Below are positions 28,972-39,800 of a DNA stretch of 64,000 nt, piece after piece (position 1 is the stretch's first letter; the number at the start of each line of letters is the position of its first letter). Source of the DNA: Erythrobacter sp. HKB08 (GTDB lineage: Bacteria; Pseudomonadota; Alphaproteobacteria; Sphingomonadales; Sphingomonadaceae); the NCBI RefSeq assembly GCF_004114695.1, contig NZ_CP035310.1:2339501-2403500 (forward strand), written 5' to 3'. The notes under the pieces were generated by a model. The model searched no databases. It was not told the origin of the DNA and worked only from the letters and a program-made list of their open reading frames with translations. The position numbers and the translations under genes are program-made.

Positions 28972-28996
28972 TTGTGTCTCCGTTTCCTGAACAAGC

Positions 28997-30652
28997 TCAG
29001 AGCTTTGCGCTCAGTTCCTTGATTTCGTGATTGAGGATGCTGTCGTTCTCCGAATAGTCGACCGGGCAGTCGATCAGGTGCACCCCGTCGGTGGAAAGGC
29101 AGGTCGCCAGCACTTCCTTCAGGTGGTCGGCGCTTTCGACCCGGTGCCCCTTGGCGCCATAGCTTTCGGCATATTGCACGAAATCCGGGTTGCCGTAGGT
29201 CAGGCCCCAGTCCTTGAAGCCCATGTTCGCCTGCTTCCAGCGGATCATCCCGTAGGCATCGTCGCGCAGGATCAGCACGGTGACGTTGAGGCCGAGGCGC
29301 ACCGCGGTTTCCATCTCCTGGCTGTTCATCATGAAACCGCCGTCGCCGCAGATCGCCATGACCTTGCGCTCGGGATAGAGCATCGCGCTCATCATCGCGC
29401 TCGGCAGGCCCGCGCCCATCGTCGCCAGCGCATTGTCGAGCAGCACGGTGTTCGGAAGGTAGGCGGTGTAATTGCGCGCGAACCAGATCTTGTAGACCCC
29501 GTTGTCGAGGCAGATGATCCCGTCTTCCGGCATCGCGCCGCGCACCTGCTGGACGAGATGCGGCGGGAAGATCGGGAAGCGGGCATCGTCCATCAGCGGC
29601 TGCGCATGCTTTTCTTCCGCGCGGCGATACTCGAGCATGTGGTCGAACTCCCACTTGCCCTGCTTCACGATGTCTTCCTTTATCTGCCAGATGGCATTGG
29701 CGATGTCGCCGATGACCTCAATCTGCGGGAAATAGACCGGGTCGACCTCTGCCGTTCGGTTCGAGATATGGACCACGGTCGCGCCGTTCGGCTTCATGAA
29801 GAAGGGCGGCTTTTCGATCACGTCATGGCCGATGTTGAGGATGCAGTCGGAATCCTCGATCGCGCGGTGGCAGAAATCGCCCGCCGACAGCGCCGCGCAT
29901 CCGAGGAACAGCGGGTGGCGTTCGTCGAGCACGCCCTTGCCCATCTGCGTCGTGACGAAGGGAATGCCGGTCTTCTCGATGAACTGGTAGAGCATGCGCC
30001 CGGTCATCTTGCGGTTCGCGCCCGCGCCGATGACGAGGACCGGCGACTTCGCCTTCTCCAGCGCCTCGACAGCCAGCCGGACGGCTTTCGGCTCGGCAGA
30101 GGGACGGCGCGCCACCGAGCGCGGGATCGGCTCGGCATCGGTCATTTCCTCGGCGATATCCTCGGGGAATTCGAGATGGACCGCGCCGGGCTTTTCCTCT
30201 TCGGCAAGGCGGAAGGCCTCGCGCACGCGGCTCGGGATATTGTCGCCCGCATGCAGCTGGTAGGCGTATTTCGTGATCGGTCCCATCATGTCGACCACGT
30301 CGAGGATCTGGAAGCGGCCCTGCTTCGATTTCTTGATCGGCTTCTGGCCGGTGATCATCATCATCGGCATGCCGCCGAGCTGGGCATAGGCGCCTGCGGT
30401 AACGAAGTTCGTCGCGCCCGGGCCGAGCGTCGCGATGCACACGCCGGTCTTGCCGGTGTGCCGCCCGTAGGTCGCCGCCATAAAGCCCGCGCCCTGTTCG
30501 TGCCGGGTCAGGATCAGTTCGATCTTGTCGGAATTCGAGAGGCTTTCGAGGAAGTCGAGGTTCTCCTCGCCGGGCACGCCGAAAATATACTCGACGCCCT
30601 CTGCCTCGAGGCACTCGATAAACAGGTCTGATGCTTTTTTCTTGTCGGCCAT
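28997..30652 (-). CDS. Acetolactate synthase large-subunit-like TPP enzyme
   Basis: A 551-residue thiamine-diphosphate enzyme with the three standard domains: the N-terminal PYR domain with the catalytic Glu in RHEQGAGFMA, a central domain, and the C-terminal PP domain with the TPP motif GDGGFMMN. It resembles IlvB, but no ilvN regulatory subunit and no other branched-chain gene is near. The neighbour is an aldehyde dehydrogenase, so a catabolic decarboxylase or lyase role is as likely as acetolactate formation. GGGGG precedes the ATG. Confidence 0.9.
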   Translation of the reverse strand: MADKKKASDLFIECLEAEGVEYIFGVPGEENLDFLESLSNSDKIELILTRHEQGAGFMAATYGRHTGKTGVCIATLGPGATNFVTAGAYAQLGGMPMMMITGQKPIKKSKQGRFQILDVVDMMGPITKYAYQLHAGDNIPSRVREAFRLAEEEKPGAVHLEFPEDIAEEMTDAEPIPRSVARRPSAEPKAVRLAVEALEKAKSPVLVIGAGANRKMTGRMLYQFIEKTGIPFVTTQMGKGVLDERHPLFLGCAALSAGDFCHRAIEDSDCILNIGHDVIEKPPFFMKPNGATVVHISNRTAEVDPVYFPQIEVIGDIANAIWQIKEDIVKQGKWEFDHMLEYRRAEEKHAQPLMDDARFPIFPPHLVQQVRGAMPEDGIICLDNGVYKIWFARNYTAYLPNTVLLDNALATMGAGLPSAMMSAMLYPERKVMAICGDGGFMMNSQEMETAVRLGLNVTVLILRDDAYGMIRWKQANMGFKDWGLTYGNPDFVQYAESYGAKGHRVESADHLKEVLATCLSTDGVHLIDCPVDYSENDSILNHEIKELSAKL

Positions 30653-30790
30653 CGCCAGTCCCCCCTCGTGGGCAGCGTGCTGGAGCTGCCCTGCTTCGTC
30701 AGGCGCGACCGTCGACGGCTCGGTTTCCCTGCCGCTCTATATGCTTGGCCTAACAAATGAGGGGCGCGGAGTCACCGCCTTTGATGGCGG

Positions 30791-31729
30791 TCAGTAGCCC
30801 CGCCGGGGATCGAACACCGGATGCAATTCGCCGCCTTCGAGATAGGCCTTGAGATTGGTGACGAAGCGCTCTGCCGAGCGGCGGAACATCGAGTTCTGCG
30901 CACGGCCCGACAGGTGCATGGTGATATGCGCGTTCTCGAGGCCCCACAGCGGGTGCTCGGAAGGCAGTGGTTCCGGCTCGGTCACGTCGAGCAGCGCGCC
31001 GCCGATGGCCTTCGCTTCCAGCGCCGACACCAGCGCCGGCTGATCGACCACCGCGCCGCGCGCGACATTCACCAGCACCGCGCTGTCCTTCATCGCGGCG
31101 AGTTCGTCGGCGCCAATCATTGCGTCGGTTTCCGGCGTCGCAGGCACGGCGAGGATGACCCAGTCGAACTCGCCGAGGCGCGTACGCCATTCGTCCGGGC
31201 CGAGCGCACCGTCGGCTGCAGAGCGCCGGACCGGCACGACCTCCACCCCGAAGGCTTCGAGGCGCGGCTTCACCTGCTGGCCGATCGCACCATAGCCGAG
31301 CAGCAGCGCGCGCGTGCCGGGCAGTTCGATCTTGCCGGGACTGTCGAGCAGCCATTCCTTGCGGTCCTGCGCGCGCACGACTTCGCGGTAGTTTTTGGCG
31401 TATGCGAGGATCATCATCGCGACATATTCGGCGATGGCGATGGCATTGATCCCCGCGCCGTTGGTGATCAGCACCTTGCGTTCGAGCAGCAGGTCGAGCG
31501 GCAGGAAATCGAGCCCGGCATAGATGGAATTGAGCCACTTGAGATTCTCGGCCCGCTTCACCGCCTCGATCATCGGCCCTTTCTGGTCGAGGTCGAACCA
31601 GCCGATTTCCGCCTGCGGGGCAAGCTCGTGCAGCTCGTCGACCGAGCTGTAGAACCTAGCGTCGACACCTTCGGGCAGGTGCGGTTCGAGAAGCGGGCGA
31701 ACGAGTGCGCTCAATACGGCTGTCGGCAT
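30791..31729 (-). CDS. D-2-hydroxyacid dehydrogenase family protein
   Basis: A 312-residue NAD-dependent dehydrogenase. The cofactor motif is GYGAIGQQV. The catalytic Arg lies in NVARGAVVD, the Glu in DVTEPEPLP, and the His in ITMHLSGRA. The substrate is uncertain: glyoxylate/hydroxypyruvate, phosphoglycerate-like or related 2-ketoacids. The frame opens at 31798, but the ATG at 31729 gives the usual N-terminus. Confidence 0.9.
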   Translation of the reverse strand: MPTAVLSALVRPLLEPHLPEGVDARFYSSVDELHELAPQAEIGWFDLDQKGPMIEAVKRAENLKWLNSIYAGLDFLPLDLLLERKVLITNGAGINAIAIAEYVAMMILAYAKNYREVVRAQDRKEWLLDSPGKIELPGTRALLLGYGAIGQQVKPRLEAFGVEVVPVRRSAADGALGPDEWRTRLGEFDWVILAVPATPETDAMIGADELAAMKDSAVLVNVARGAVVDQPALVSALEAKAIGGALLDVTEPEPLPSEHPLWGLENAHITMHLSGRAQNSMFRRSAERFVTNLKAYLEGGELHPVFDPRRGY

Positions 31730-31796
31730 GTCTGTCTGTGTCCTCTCTTTGCGCGCCACTTGACCGAATGCATGGCGCGACCGCAAGGCTAAAACC

Positions 31797-32390
31797 ATGC
31801 TGCCGCGCTATTCGATCATCGACGGCTTCCTCGGCGAAAGCGCTGCGGGCGAATTGCTGGAGCTTGCCCTGGCGAGCGAACATGCTGCCGAGCCGGCTGC
31901 CGTGACTGCGAAGTCAGGATATGCGATCGACGCCTCGTATCGCAGTGCGCTTTCGCTCCCGATCGACTTGACCGAAAATGCGAGCCCCTTCCGCGAGGCG
32001 ATCGACCGCAGGATGCGCGAGATATTCGATAGTGTCGGTATTCGCGCGTTCGAAAACCCGGTGTTCGAACTCGAATGCGTCGCGCACCGCGACGGCGGCA
32101 AGTTCGCCGAGCATATCGACACGCTGACGGACAGTTCTCGCGGCAAGAGCGACCGTATCGTCAGTGCGGTCTACTACTTCCACCGCGAACCGCGCGGCTT
32201 CACCGGCGGCCAGCTTGCCCTCCACGGGATAGGCTCGAAGGAGCGCGTGAAGATCGAGCCCGTCCACGACCGGCTGGCAATCTTCCCGTCCTTCGCCCCG
32301 CACGAGGTCAGGCCGGTTTCGGTCCCCGGCAACGCCTTCGCCGACGCGCGCTTCTCGATCAATTGCTGGATCAGGCGCCCCCGCGCCTAG
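31797..32390 (+). CDS. 2OG-Fe(II) oxygenase, prolyl-hydroxylase-like
   Basis: A 197-residue double-stranded beta-helix oxygenase. Iron ligands are His106 and Asp108 (HID) with His169 (APHEV), and Arg185 is placed to bind 2-oxoglutarate. It resembles the 2OG-FeII_Oxy_3 (P4H-like) group that hydroxylates proline or other protein residues; no partner substrate is encoded next to it. The stop shares CTAG with cysS. Confidence 0.87.
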   Translation: MLPRYSIIDGFLGESAAGELLELALASEHAAEPAAVTAKSGYAIDASYRSALSLPIDLTENASPFREAIDRRMREIFDSVGIRAFENPVFELECVAHRDGGKFAEHIDTLTDSSRGKSDRIVSAVYYFHREPRGFTGGQLALHGIGSKERVKIEPVHDRLAIFPSFAPHEVRPVSVPGNAFADARFSINCWIRRPRA

Positions 32391-33835
32391 CCCAGCTTCC
32401 ACTCCCAGCCGAGCGGGTCGCCGTCCATTACCTCGACGCCCTTGGCGGAGAGCTCGTCGCGGATGGCGTCGCTGGTGGCGAAGTCCTTTGCCATGCGCGC
32501 TTCCTTGCGGCGCAGCAGCTCGGCTTCGATTTCTTCCTCGGTAATCTGCGCGTTTTTCGGACGAATACGCAGGTCCTTGCGCGAAAGGCCGAACAGGTCG
32601 AGGCCGAGGACGCTGTCCATCCGTTCGATAGCCGCGCGCTTGATGCCGGCATCGACCTTCTTGACCGCGAGCGCGTCTTCCAGTGCGGTCAGCGCGATCG
32701 GCGTGTTGAGATCATCGGCCATCGCATCGGCGAATTTCTCGAGCGCCGGTGCGAACTTGGGATGGTCGGTTTTCGGGGCGGCTGGCGCATGCAGACGCTC
32801 GACCGCCATGACAATGCGCTTGAGGCGGGTCAGCGCGGCTTCGAGCCCGTCCCACGAGAACTCCAGCTCGCTACGGTAATGCGCCTGCAGGCACATCATG
32901 CGGTAGGCGAGCGGGTGGTAGCCCTTGTCGATCAGCAGCTGGAGGCGAAGGAACTCGCCCGCGCTCTTCGACATCTTCCCCGATCGTTCGACGAGGAAGT
33001 TGTTGTGCATCCAGATCTTCGCGCCTGAATGCGTCGCCACGTCCAGCCCGCCACAGCCGCAGAACGCCTGGTTCTGGGCGATTTCGTTCGGGTGGTGAAT
33101 CTCGCGGTGATCGATCCCGCCGGTGTGGATGTCGAACGGGAAGCCGAGCAGCTTCTCGCCCATGACCGAGCATTCGAGGTGCCAGCCGGGTGCGCCCTTG
33201 CCCCACGGGCTGTCCCATTCCATTTGCCGCTTCTCGCCCGCCGGGGTCTTGCGCCAGATGGCGAAGTCGGCGGCGTTGCGCTTGCCTTCGACATCGCCGA
33301 TGCGGCTTTCACCCTCGTCGGTTTGCGCACGCGCCAGCCGCCCGTAATCCTCGACCGTCGAGACGTCGAAATAGAGCCCGCTTTCAAGCTCGTAGCAATG
33401 CTTGTCGGCAATGCTCTTCGCGAACTCGATCATCTCGTCGATGTAATCGGTCGCGACCGACCACTTGGCCGGCTCGCGGATGTTGAGCGCCTTCACGTCG
33501 GCCCAGTAAGCCTCGGTATAGTGGCGCGCGATGTCCCAGATCGATTGCGCCTTCTGCGCCGCCATCTTCTCCATCTTGTCCTCGCCCGCATCGGCATCGT
33601 CGGTCAGGTGGCCGACATCGGTGATGTTGATGATGTGGGTGAGCTTGTAGCCCTTCCAGCTCAGCGTACGGCCGAGGATATCGGCGAAGACATAGGCACG
33701 CATGTTGCCGATATGCGGGTAGTTGTAGACCGTCGGCCCGCAGGTATAGACGCGCGCCTCGCCGGGATGGACGGGCTCGAACGTCTCGAGACTGCGGGTC
33801 AGGCTGTTGAACAGCTTGAGAGGCGTATCACTCAT
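32387..33835 (-). CDS. cysS: Cysteine--tRNA ligase
   Basis: A 482-residue class I aminoacyl-tRNA synthetase of normal length. The HIGH motif is PHIGNMRAY and the KMSKS motif GKMSKSAG. The zinc-binding Cys/His residues that select cysteine are present (YTCGPTVYN, and ECSVMGEK). C-terminal tRNA-binding domain intact. Monocistronic by its surroundings, with the convergent P4H gene sharing its stop. Confidence 0.97.
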   Translation of the reverse strand: MSDTPLKLFNSLTRSLETFEPVHPGEARVYTCGPTVYNYPHIGNMRAYVFADILGRTLSWKGYKLTHIINITDVGHLTDDADAGEDKMEKMAAQKAQSIWDIARHYTEAYWADVKALNIREPAKWSVATDYIDEMIEFAKSIADKHCYELESGLYFDVSTVEDYGRLARAQTDEGESRIGDVEGKRNAADFAIWRKTPAGEKRQMEWDSPWGKGAPGWHLECSVMGEKLLGFPFDIHTGGIDHREIHHPNEIAQNQAFCGCGGLDVATHSGAKIWMHNNFLVERSGKMSKSAGEFLRLQLLIDKGYHPLAYRMMCLQAHYRSELEFSWDGLEAALTRLKRIVMAVERLHAPAAPKTDHPKFAPALEKFADAMADDLNTPIALTALEDALAVKKVDAGIKRAAIERMDSVLGLDLFGLSRKDLRIRPKNAQITEEEIEAELLRRKEARMAKDFATSDAIRDELSAKGVEVMDGDPLGWEWKLG

Positions 33836-33883
33836 GGCTGCGCGCCTTGCACATGGCCGGGGTGAGCGGTCAAGCGGGCAATG

Positions 33884-36800
33884 CTATTCGGACGGCCCGG
33901 TTTCGCAGGGTTCGCCGTCGGCAGGATCGCACTCCGGCTCGAAACTCCACAGGTCCTCGTTGCCTGCCCCCGTCACCGGTTCGTCGATCAGCGGATCGTC
34001 GGCAGTCAGCGGGTTTTCGCGCAATTCGACCAGCATGGTGTCGAAGAAGCCCTGCCCCGACTTGTCGTTGCCGTCGGGCTTGCCGTTCTCGCGGTCGATT
34101 TCCTCGCGGGTCGGGAAGTCGTTGTCGTCGGTGATGATGCTGATGACGCAGAGCGACGGGCGCGCGATGAGGCAGCCGTTGATCGTCGAGCGGCCCGATG
34201 CGGTCACGTCGTCGAGATTGACCAGCTCCAGCGCGTCGATCCCCGTCTGGCCCGCGACGATGCCGTTGATCACGATATCGATCACGGGACCGAACACGAA
34301 CACCTCGTCGGCAACGAAACCGCGGCGATCGTCGAAGGCAATGCCGTCGCCCGTGTTCTGGATAAACAGCGCATTGTCGACGCTGAAGCCGATCGTCCCG
34401 GCCTGAAAGAAGCCGTCGGGGCGGGAATTGCCCTCGCTGTCGCCGAGCCTCAGGTTGATCTGGTCGAGCGAGGCGCCGGCGATGTCGCTTCGGGCGCTGC
34501 TGCTGATCGCCTCGATCTGGAAGGCGCTCATGTCGAGGACCCCGGTGAAGGCGGAGTTGGCATCGAACAGGCCGATGTTGCCGGACAGGAAATCGACCGT
34601 GATGAGGTTCGATGCACCGATGAAGACGCCCGTATCGGACGTGGCATCCGATACGCCGAGGCTGCCGATCACATCGATGTCGCCGCCGATGATCGAAAGC
34701 GTTCCGGACTGCCCGATATTGCCGTCGGTCGCGCTCGTGCCCGCGCCTGCGATGACCGAAAGATCGTCGATGGTGACGAAGCCGTCGAGGTCGCCTGCAT
34801 CGACGGTCACATCCCCGCCGGAGAAGATGCGGGAGAATTCGTCGCCGTCGAGCTCGTAGCCCGAACTGCCTCCGCTCCCGCCGAGCGTGACGTCGCTCGC
34901 AAGCGGGAGAAGGGTGATTGCGTCCGTCCGGTCGCTTTCGCCCAGCGCGCCGGCCGAACCGATGGTGATGTCCGAGGAGATCACGTCGATCAGGACGCCG
35001 CTTGCGAGTGCCTGCAATTCGACCAGGCCGCCTGCATCGATCTGCAGATTGCCGGCCACACTGACGAGGCTGTTCACGACGACGTCCACCGCAGCACCGA
35101 TCAGGATGTTGCCGCCGCTGGTGGTCACCTGCTGCGTACCCTGGAAGCCCGATGGCGGGGCGGAGTCCAGCGTGAGGACGTCGTTGACGAATGTGCTGCC
35201 ACCCGTGCTCACGAGACGGATATCGCCCGGTGCGCTTGCCCCCTGCACGTCGAGATTACCGCTCGTCTCGATATCGATGGTCGAAACGCTCGCGTCCGCC
35301 GTGACGGCAAGGTCATGCGTCGAGCGCAGGAATATGCTCTCGCCAAAGACCTGCAGCACGTCGTCGAGCAGGATATCGGTCGCGACCGAGACCGGGCCGG
35401 CGCTGGAAGTGAGGAAGCCGGCCCCGCTGGTCAGCGTGCCGATATCGATGCCCTGGTCGCCCGAGATCGAGACGAATTGCGGGCCTCCCGTCCCGGTCAC
35501 GACATCAGCCACGGTCACCGTGCCGCCCGAGGTCACGTCCACGAAATTCCCCGCATCGAGCGTCGTCGCATCGACATCGCCCGTGGTGAAGATCGAAATC
35601 GCATCGCCCGCGACCACATCGACCATCGCGATGCTTCCGTTGATCGAGAACAGGAAGACATTGGTCCCCGCATCGATCCCGCCTGTGCCGGTAATTGCGC
35701 CGTCGGCGAAGATGTCGACAATTCCGTCTGTGCCGATGTTGTCGAAGGTGAAAGTGCCACCGCTGCTTGCACTGAAATTGCCGAGAACGTCGACCAGCGC
35801 GACCGCGATGTCGCCTGCCGCGCTCAGCGCCAGGCTGTTGCCCGGCACCGAAGTCGCGCCGACCAGCGTGTCGCCCGATAGCGTGATGCTGCCGTCGCTC
35901 GCGGTCATGCTGCTTGCGCCGTCACCCGCGGTGGTCGTGCCGCCGGAAATATTGCCGTTGCCCTGCCGCGTGTTGGGCGTGATCTGCGCGAGCAAGGTGA
36001 TCGTCTCGCCCGCTGACAGGCTGACATAGTCGATCTGGCTGCCGGTCACATCGACCAGCCCCCCGGCCGAGGAATTGCCGAGATCGACGATGTCGTCGAC
36101 CGAAATCACGATATCGCCGCCGGTGATGATCGAATTGAGCCCGGTCGTGAAATCGTCGCCGCCGGTTGCGAAAAGGCTGCCGGTCGCCTCGAGATGATCG
36201 ACCGTAATGCTGTCCAGCGCGGAAAGCGTGACGTCGCCGTCCGCGATCAGGTTGAGCACATCGAGCGTGCCCGCATCGGCTGCAATATCGACGTCTCCGC
36301 CCGACAGCACTTCGTCCACCACGAGCACGCCGGACTGGAGCGAAACGTCCCCGGCCGCGTCCACCTGGACCCCGGTCATCAGGCCGCCAGCACTGAATTC
36401 GGCGGTGGAGCCAACAAGGTTGGCATCCTCCGCCGCGAACACGATCGAGCCAAGCTGGCCAGCAAGTGCCGGATCGAGGACGAGCGAGAAGGTATCGATC
36501 CCCGCGCCGCTGGTGCTCGCGGTATCGAACGAAACCGCGCCGCTGGCATCGATGGTGATGTCGTCGCCAGCGCCAAGGTCGCCCAGCGTCACGTCGCCGA
36601 GTGCGGCGACCGCGATATCCTCGCCGGCTGCCAGCGTTCCGCTGGAGGAGACATTGCCAGCGGCCAGCAGGGCGATGCTCGCAGCGCTCGGCACGCCTGC
36701 GCCGGTCGCTGCCGATCCGATCGACAGGTCGCGTCCGGCAGAGAGCAGGATGTCGCCGCCATCGGTCGTAACGGCTCCCACGACGATGTCGCCGGTCGCC

Positions 36801-39800
36801 CCGCCCGCGATCAGGCTGATACCCGCGCCCACGCCGGTGGTCGTCACGTCGCCGGGGCCGACATTGGCGCCGATCACGCCGTCCGCCGTCCGCAAGGCGA
36901 TGCCGCTTGCCGACAGGAGGCTGTCGAACAGGATATCCGTCCCGCTCAGCAGGCTGATGATATTGGCCGACCCGTCGCCGATCGCAATGGAGGAGCCGGT
37001 GATCGAAAGGGTCCCGCCCGCGTCGAGGTCGCCGCCGGTCACCGCATCTCCCGCGATCAGCGTAATGTCACCGCCCGCGATCAGGTCGAGAAGATCGATG
37101 GTCGAAAGGGAATCGGCGTCGATATTGCCGCTCGCATCGATCGTCCCGAAGACGACCGAACCGCCGTCGAGCTGAACATTGGTCGCAGTGTCCGCGAAAT
37201 CGAGCTGCGCAAGGCCGCCCGCGCTCAAATTGATGTCGGTCCCCGGAACCACCACCGTCCCGAGGATGATGTCGCCGCCCGCCGACACGTTGAAATTGCC
37301 GGTACCGACCGACACGGCGTCGACCACCATGCTGCCGGGCAGCGAGAAGAAGCCTTCCGGCGCGCCGCCTGCGCCCGCTGCACTGGTGATTTCGCCGCCT
37401 GCAGTGATCGAGGTGGCGAAGACGTCCTGCCCGACCGTAATCCCGACATCGCCGGTGCTCGCGATATCGGCAGTGCCAAGCAGGCTGCCGGCCGCGTCGA
37501 TCACCACCAGCCCGCTCGAAATCGCCGCGTCGAACAGGTTCACATCGCCCGCGAGGCTCGTCGCGCTGAACAGGTTCGCCGCGTTGAGCGTCGTCGCGAT
37601 GCCGTTGGTGCCCATGACGATATCGTCGCGGGTGGTGATCAGGATCTCGTTCGCATCGACCGTGCCCTGCTCGATGATGAGCTGGATCGTGTCATTGTTG
37701 CTCGCCTGGCCGATCTCGATGATGTTGTCCGCGACGATATTGCCGACGCAGATATTGCCTTCGAGGCAGGAGGCGGAGAGCAGCCCCGCATCGTCCGACT
37801 GTGCGAGGCCGGCATTGGGCGCATCGTTGATGTCGAGCGCGATCGAGCTGGCGATGAAGCTGCCGTCGAGGCCGTCGATCGCGTTCGCCTCGGCAATGAT
37901 CGCGCTGCCCGTCGCATCGAGCGTTCCATCGACGACCAGCGAGGCGATCGGCGTCGCGGGAACCGAAATGAGGAGCGGAGCAAGCGCGCCGGCCTGCAGG
38001 TCGAGCACGGCGGAAGCGTTGAAGGGATCGGCCGGATTGGGCGCAATCGCCGGATTACGCGCCGCGATCAGCGTCGCGCCGGTTTCGACGATGATGTCGT
38101 CGCCGGTCTGGACCAGCAGGTATTCGTCCGCAGCGGTGGTCGAGCCGGTGGCAAAGACCGCGTTCCCACCCGAACGGACTTCGATGGCGGCAAAGCTGTC
38201 GACCGTGCCCGTAATGGTCGCCACGGCGGTATCGTAACTGCCCGAAAGAGCCGACTGGAAGCCTGCATCGATGAAGATGCCCGCCCCGTTGAACGGCCCC
38301 TGCGGACCGGTGGCGATGGCATCGCGGATAGTGACGTTTCCGGCGGCCTGGGCAACGATCTGCGCTTCTGCGCGAAGGTCATCGGCGTCGATATTGCCGC
38401 CCGAGATCAGGAATATCTCGCCAGCTGAGACGATGGCGCCGGGCTGGAGATCGATATTGCCGCTCGCATTGGCGAATAGCGTGAGGCCAGTATCGACCGA
38501 TTCCAGCCCTGCACCATTATTGGTGTGGGTGGCTACGATGTTGCCGCCAGCGGTTAGGTTCGCGGAACCGCCAACGACGAACTGCCCGTCGCCGTCGAAA
38601 TCGAACACGATGTCCCCGCCGACATTGGCGCTCGCATTGTTGAGGACGGTGATCGGGCCGGAACTGCTCTCGATGGTCAGCGACGGAGTGCCCGGCGTGG
38701 TCAGCGTGCCGGTCGCGTTGACGATCAGGTCGACCATGGTGATCAGGCCCGCAGGGTCCGCCGAGCCGTCGACGATGGTGATCGAGCCGCCAGCCGTCGA
38801 GCCGACGACCGTGCCGCCGCCCGCAAGCCCCGATGCGTTGATCGTGACGGTGCCGAGGGTCAGCACACCCGGACTGCCGTCGAGCGTCTGGATAAGCGGG
38901 GTGCCGCCATTACCTGCGCCGCCATTGCCGTCGGGTGCGCGGCCGAGATCGCCGCCCTGGCCGCCGAACCCGCCGAACCCGTTTGCATCGAGCTCGACGA
39001 TCGGGGCGATTATGGTCCCGCCCGTCGCGATGATGGTCGGCGAGCCGCCGGTACCCGAACCGCCATCGCCCCCGAGCCCGGTGAACCCGCCGAGATCGAT
39101 GCTGGTCCCGCCGCCAACGCCTCCGGTCCCGCCCGATCCGGTGGCTCCAAGCACGAAATTCAGGTCCGCCGTGGGAAGCAGGGTCACGGTCGCGCCGCTG
39201 CCGACCTCGATGCTAGTCGTGCCGCCGAAGCCGTCGCCGCCTGCGCCGCCATTGCCCGCCACGCCGCCAGCGGCATTGCCTGCGCCGTTGCCGGCCGCTC
39301 CGCCGAACCCGTTCGCGCTGAGCACCATGGTCTGCGGATCGACCGAGAAAGTCGCACCCGGTCCCGAGATTGCGAGGGCTGCCGTGCCGCCCGTTCCCGA
39401 TCCGCCAGCACCGCCGTCGCCGCTCGCCAAGGTCGCATCGCCTGCACCGCCGTCCGTGCCCGCACCGCCGACCCCGTCAGCCTCGATGAAGATATCGGCA
39501 ATTGCGCCGAGCAGCGGCCCGGTCCCCTGAACCTCGAACCGCGCAGAGCCCGCAGTGGCATTGCCGCCCGCGCCGCCATTGCCGAATTGCCCTGCAAGCC
39601 CGCCCGTTCCGCCGGTCGCATTCGCGGAAATCGACAGGTCGACGAGGTTCGGCAGGTCCACCGTGCTGACGAAGCTGATGTCACCGCCCGTCGCACTACC
39701 GCCCGCCTGGCCGGACTGTCCTGCCACGCCGTCGCCGCCGTCGCCGCCAGAGGCATTGGCCGCAAGGTCGATCAATGTCGCAGCCAGCGATGCGTTGTTG

